From contig DHQY01000001.1 of NCBI GenBank assembly GCA_002408205.1, forward strand, positions 842 to 23,576: a stretch of 22,735 bases of DNA. Reading direction: 5' to 3'. Positions 21,773 to 22,735 of the stretch are shown piece by piece (position 1 is the stretch's first letter; every line of letters begins with the position of its first letter). The notes below the pieces were generated by a model. That model ran no database searches, had not been told where the DNA came from, and saw only the letters and a list, made by a program, of their open reading frames with translations. The stretch is from Bacteroidales bacterium UBA5326 (GTDB taxonomy: Bacteria > Bacteroidota > Bacteroidia > Bacteroidales > UBA932). Made by a program: the position numbers and the translations under genes.

Positions 21773-22735
21773 TTAGTCGTAAAAACCTGTCTTCAACATA
21801 TTTATCTCTTCCTGTGAAAGGAAACGCCATTGTCCGCGTTTGAGATTTTTCTTGGTGAGGCCGGCAAAGTAAACCCGGTCCAGTTTCATAACCTTGTAGT
21901 CGAGAGCTTCAAAAAGACGACGTACTATGTGGTTGCGTCCGGAATGTATTTCAAGGCCAATCTCTTTTTCATCATTGTCAATATAGGAGATCATATCTAC
22001 CTGCATGAGACCGTCTTCTAACTCAATGCCCTCAACCAGCTTTTCCATGTCCGGTTTTTTCAGGTTCTTGTCCAGACGGGCCTGATAGATCTTTTTATGA
22101 TTGTATGAAGGATGCGTAAGCTGCTCTGTGAGCTCTCCGTCGTTGGTAAACAAAAGAACGCCCATGGTAGCTTTATCCAGACGGCCCACCGGGTATACCC
22201 TTTGTTCGCATTGCCCGGCAATAAGATCCATAACGGATTTTTCCGCATGTTCGTCACTCATTGTGGTGACAAAACCGCGCGGTTTATTCATAACAATATA
22301 AGTCTTGGGTTCTCCCTTAATACGCTGTCCGTTTACGCGAATATCGTCTTCGGGTTTAACCTTAACTCCCATTTCGGTGATGATTGTTCCATTTACCGAG
22401 ACGAGACCCGTACTGATAAATGTATCGGCTTCGCGGCGTGAACAAAGTCCCGAGTTGGCAATAAACTTATTTAAACGAACTTCTCCGGGAACTTTAGGTT
22501 GTTTGGCAACAGGCGCCGTTTTTTCCGGGCTTCTTGTCTCATAACGGTTAGTTCTTTGAGGTCTGTCGGAATTGTAGCCGCCTTCCCTGCGGGGTCTGTC
22601 GGAGTTGTAGCCGCCTTCTCTGCGGGGTCTGTCCGAGTTATAGCCACCTTCTCTGCGCGGTCTGTCGGAATTGTAGCCGCCTTCCCTGCGGGGTCTGTCC
22701 GAGTTGTAGCCACCTTCTCTGCGGGGTCTGTCGGA
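21773..22735 (-). CDS. rluB: 23S rRNA pseudouridine synthase RluB-type, 5' end outside window
   Basis: A pseudouridine synthase of the RsuA/RluB/RluE/RluF branch, probably modifying 23S rRNA near U2605; the exact target is inferred. 320 codons are visible and the frame is open to the right edge. The first 55 residues are five identical 11-residue repeats SDRPRREGGYN, then a degenerate sixth (SDRPQRTNRYE) and a lysine/proline linker. An S4 RNA-binding domain follows (about 86-141: VRLNKFIANSGLCSRREAD), then the catalytic domain with GRLDKATMGVLL, where the aspartate (visible residue 187) is the nucleophile. A shorter internal ATG at 22372 would cut the S4 domain in half, so it is rejected as the start. 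The repeat region resembles RGG-like disordered RNA-binding tails. Confidence 0.93.
   Translation of the reverse strand, partial: SDRPRREGGYNSDRPRREGGYNSDRPRREGGYNSDRPRREGGYNSDRPRREGGYNSDRPQRTNRYETRSPEKTAPVAKQPKVPGEVRLNKFIANSGLCSRREADTFISTGLVSVNGTIITEMGVKVKPEDDIRVNGQRIKGEPKTYIVMNKPRGFVTTMSDEHAEKSVMDLIAGQCEQRVYPVGRLDKATMGVLLFTNDGELTEQLTHPSYNHKKIYQARLDKNLKKPDMEKLVEGIELEDGLMQVDMISYIDNDEKEIGLEIHSGRNHIVRRLFEALDYKVMKLDRVYFAGLTKKNLKRGQWRFLSQEEINMLKTGFYD
22571..22735 (-). repeat. Five tandem 33-bp in-frame repeats in rluB
   Basis: Five consecutive 33-base units each encode SDRPRREGGYN, continuing to the right edge, with a diverged sixth copy just inside (22538-22570). The copies differ from one another at only a few bases (TCC/TCG, CCC/CCG, AGA/AGG, GGT/GGC, TAC/TAT, AAC/AAT), all third-position and synonymous. 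Because the unit is a multiple of three, other frames stay open too, which explains a spurious 80-codon frame here. Confidence 0.95.

Noticed and set aside
22471..22713. 80-codon minus-strand frame rich in TDPAGKAAT repeats
   Set aside because: It is the 33-bp rluB repeat read in a different frame; the rluB frame is continuous with the S4 domain.
22571..22735. Tandem repeats as a CRISPR array
   Set aside because: The 33-bp units are head to tail without spacers, in frame, and code for a protein repeat.

Overview
This window is ordinary chromosomal DNA, roughly half G+C, from a member of the Bacteroidota, most likely Bacteroidales. Supporting evidence: (i) proteins of Bacteroidota type (DUF3127, DUF4834, RecQ with an extra C-terminal winged-helix/HTH region, a SerA with a PKKMG motif in place of the usual catalytic histidine motif); (ii) promoters that fit the Bacteroidota pattern TTTG-N19-TAnnTTTG rather than the E. 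coli -35/-10 pattern; (iii) almost no Shine-Dalgarno sequences ahead of starts. Genes are tightly packed and no gap exceeds 300 bp. I see no prophage, insertion sequence, integrase, CRISPR array, tRNA or rRNA.

Layout. 1-209: gene-free, rich in inverted repeats (a candidate structured RNA, partly outside the window, and a probable terminator). 210-5526, minus strand: a compact six-gene unit yigZ > pyrB > pyrI > serC > serA > DUF1015, joining the first committed step of pyrimidine synthesis (both ATCase chains) to the first two steps of serine synthesis. 5559-7468, plus strand: a LuxC-like acyl-CoA reductase overlapping miaA. 7422-8518, minus: FKBP-type lipoprotein isomerase > DUF3127 OB-fold protein with an SSB-like tail, which overlaps the 3' end of miaA tail to tail. 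8575-10580, minus: kdsD (SIS + two CBS) > agmatinase-like ureohydrolase, coupled by ATGA. 10637-20874, plus: recQ, then a large anchored protein of unknown role, DUF4834, an MsbA-type ABC exporter, an AMP-forming acyl-CoA synthetase, a dCMP deaminase and an S41 C-terminal processing protease, with spacings from -8 to +20 bp. 20881-22735, minus: rluB (cut at the right edge) > era, both acting on rRNA or ribosome maturation.

How the genes work together. The minus-strand unit at the left supplies carbamoyl-aspartate and phosphoserine. KdsD starts Kdo synthesis for LPS, and the MsbA-like exporter, acyl-CoA synthetase, DUF4834 protein and large anchored protein suit envelope or lipid work, although their substrates cannot be read from sequence. 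MiaA, RluB and Era serve tRNA and ribosome maturation. RecQ and the DUF3127 protein may both belong to DNA maintenance.

I did not find a clearly new multi-gene system. The best leads are the DUF1015 protein with a ParB/sulfiredoxin-like DGHHR motif inside the serine operon, the SSB-like DDLPF tail on DUF3127, the 32-bp divergent promoter that predicts leaderless starts, the structured region at the left edge, and the RluB 11-residue repeat, whose five copies are identical in protein but differ at synonymous sites.
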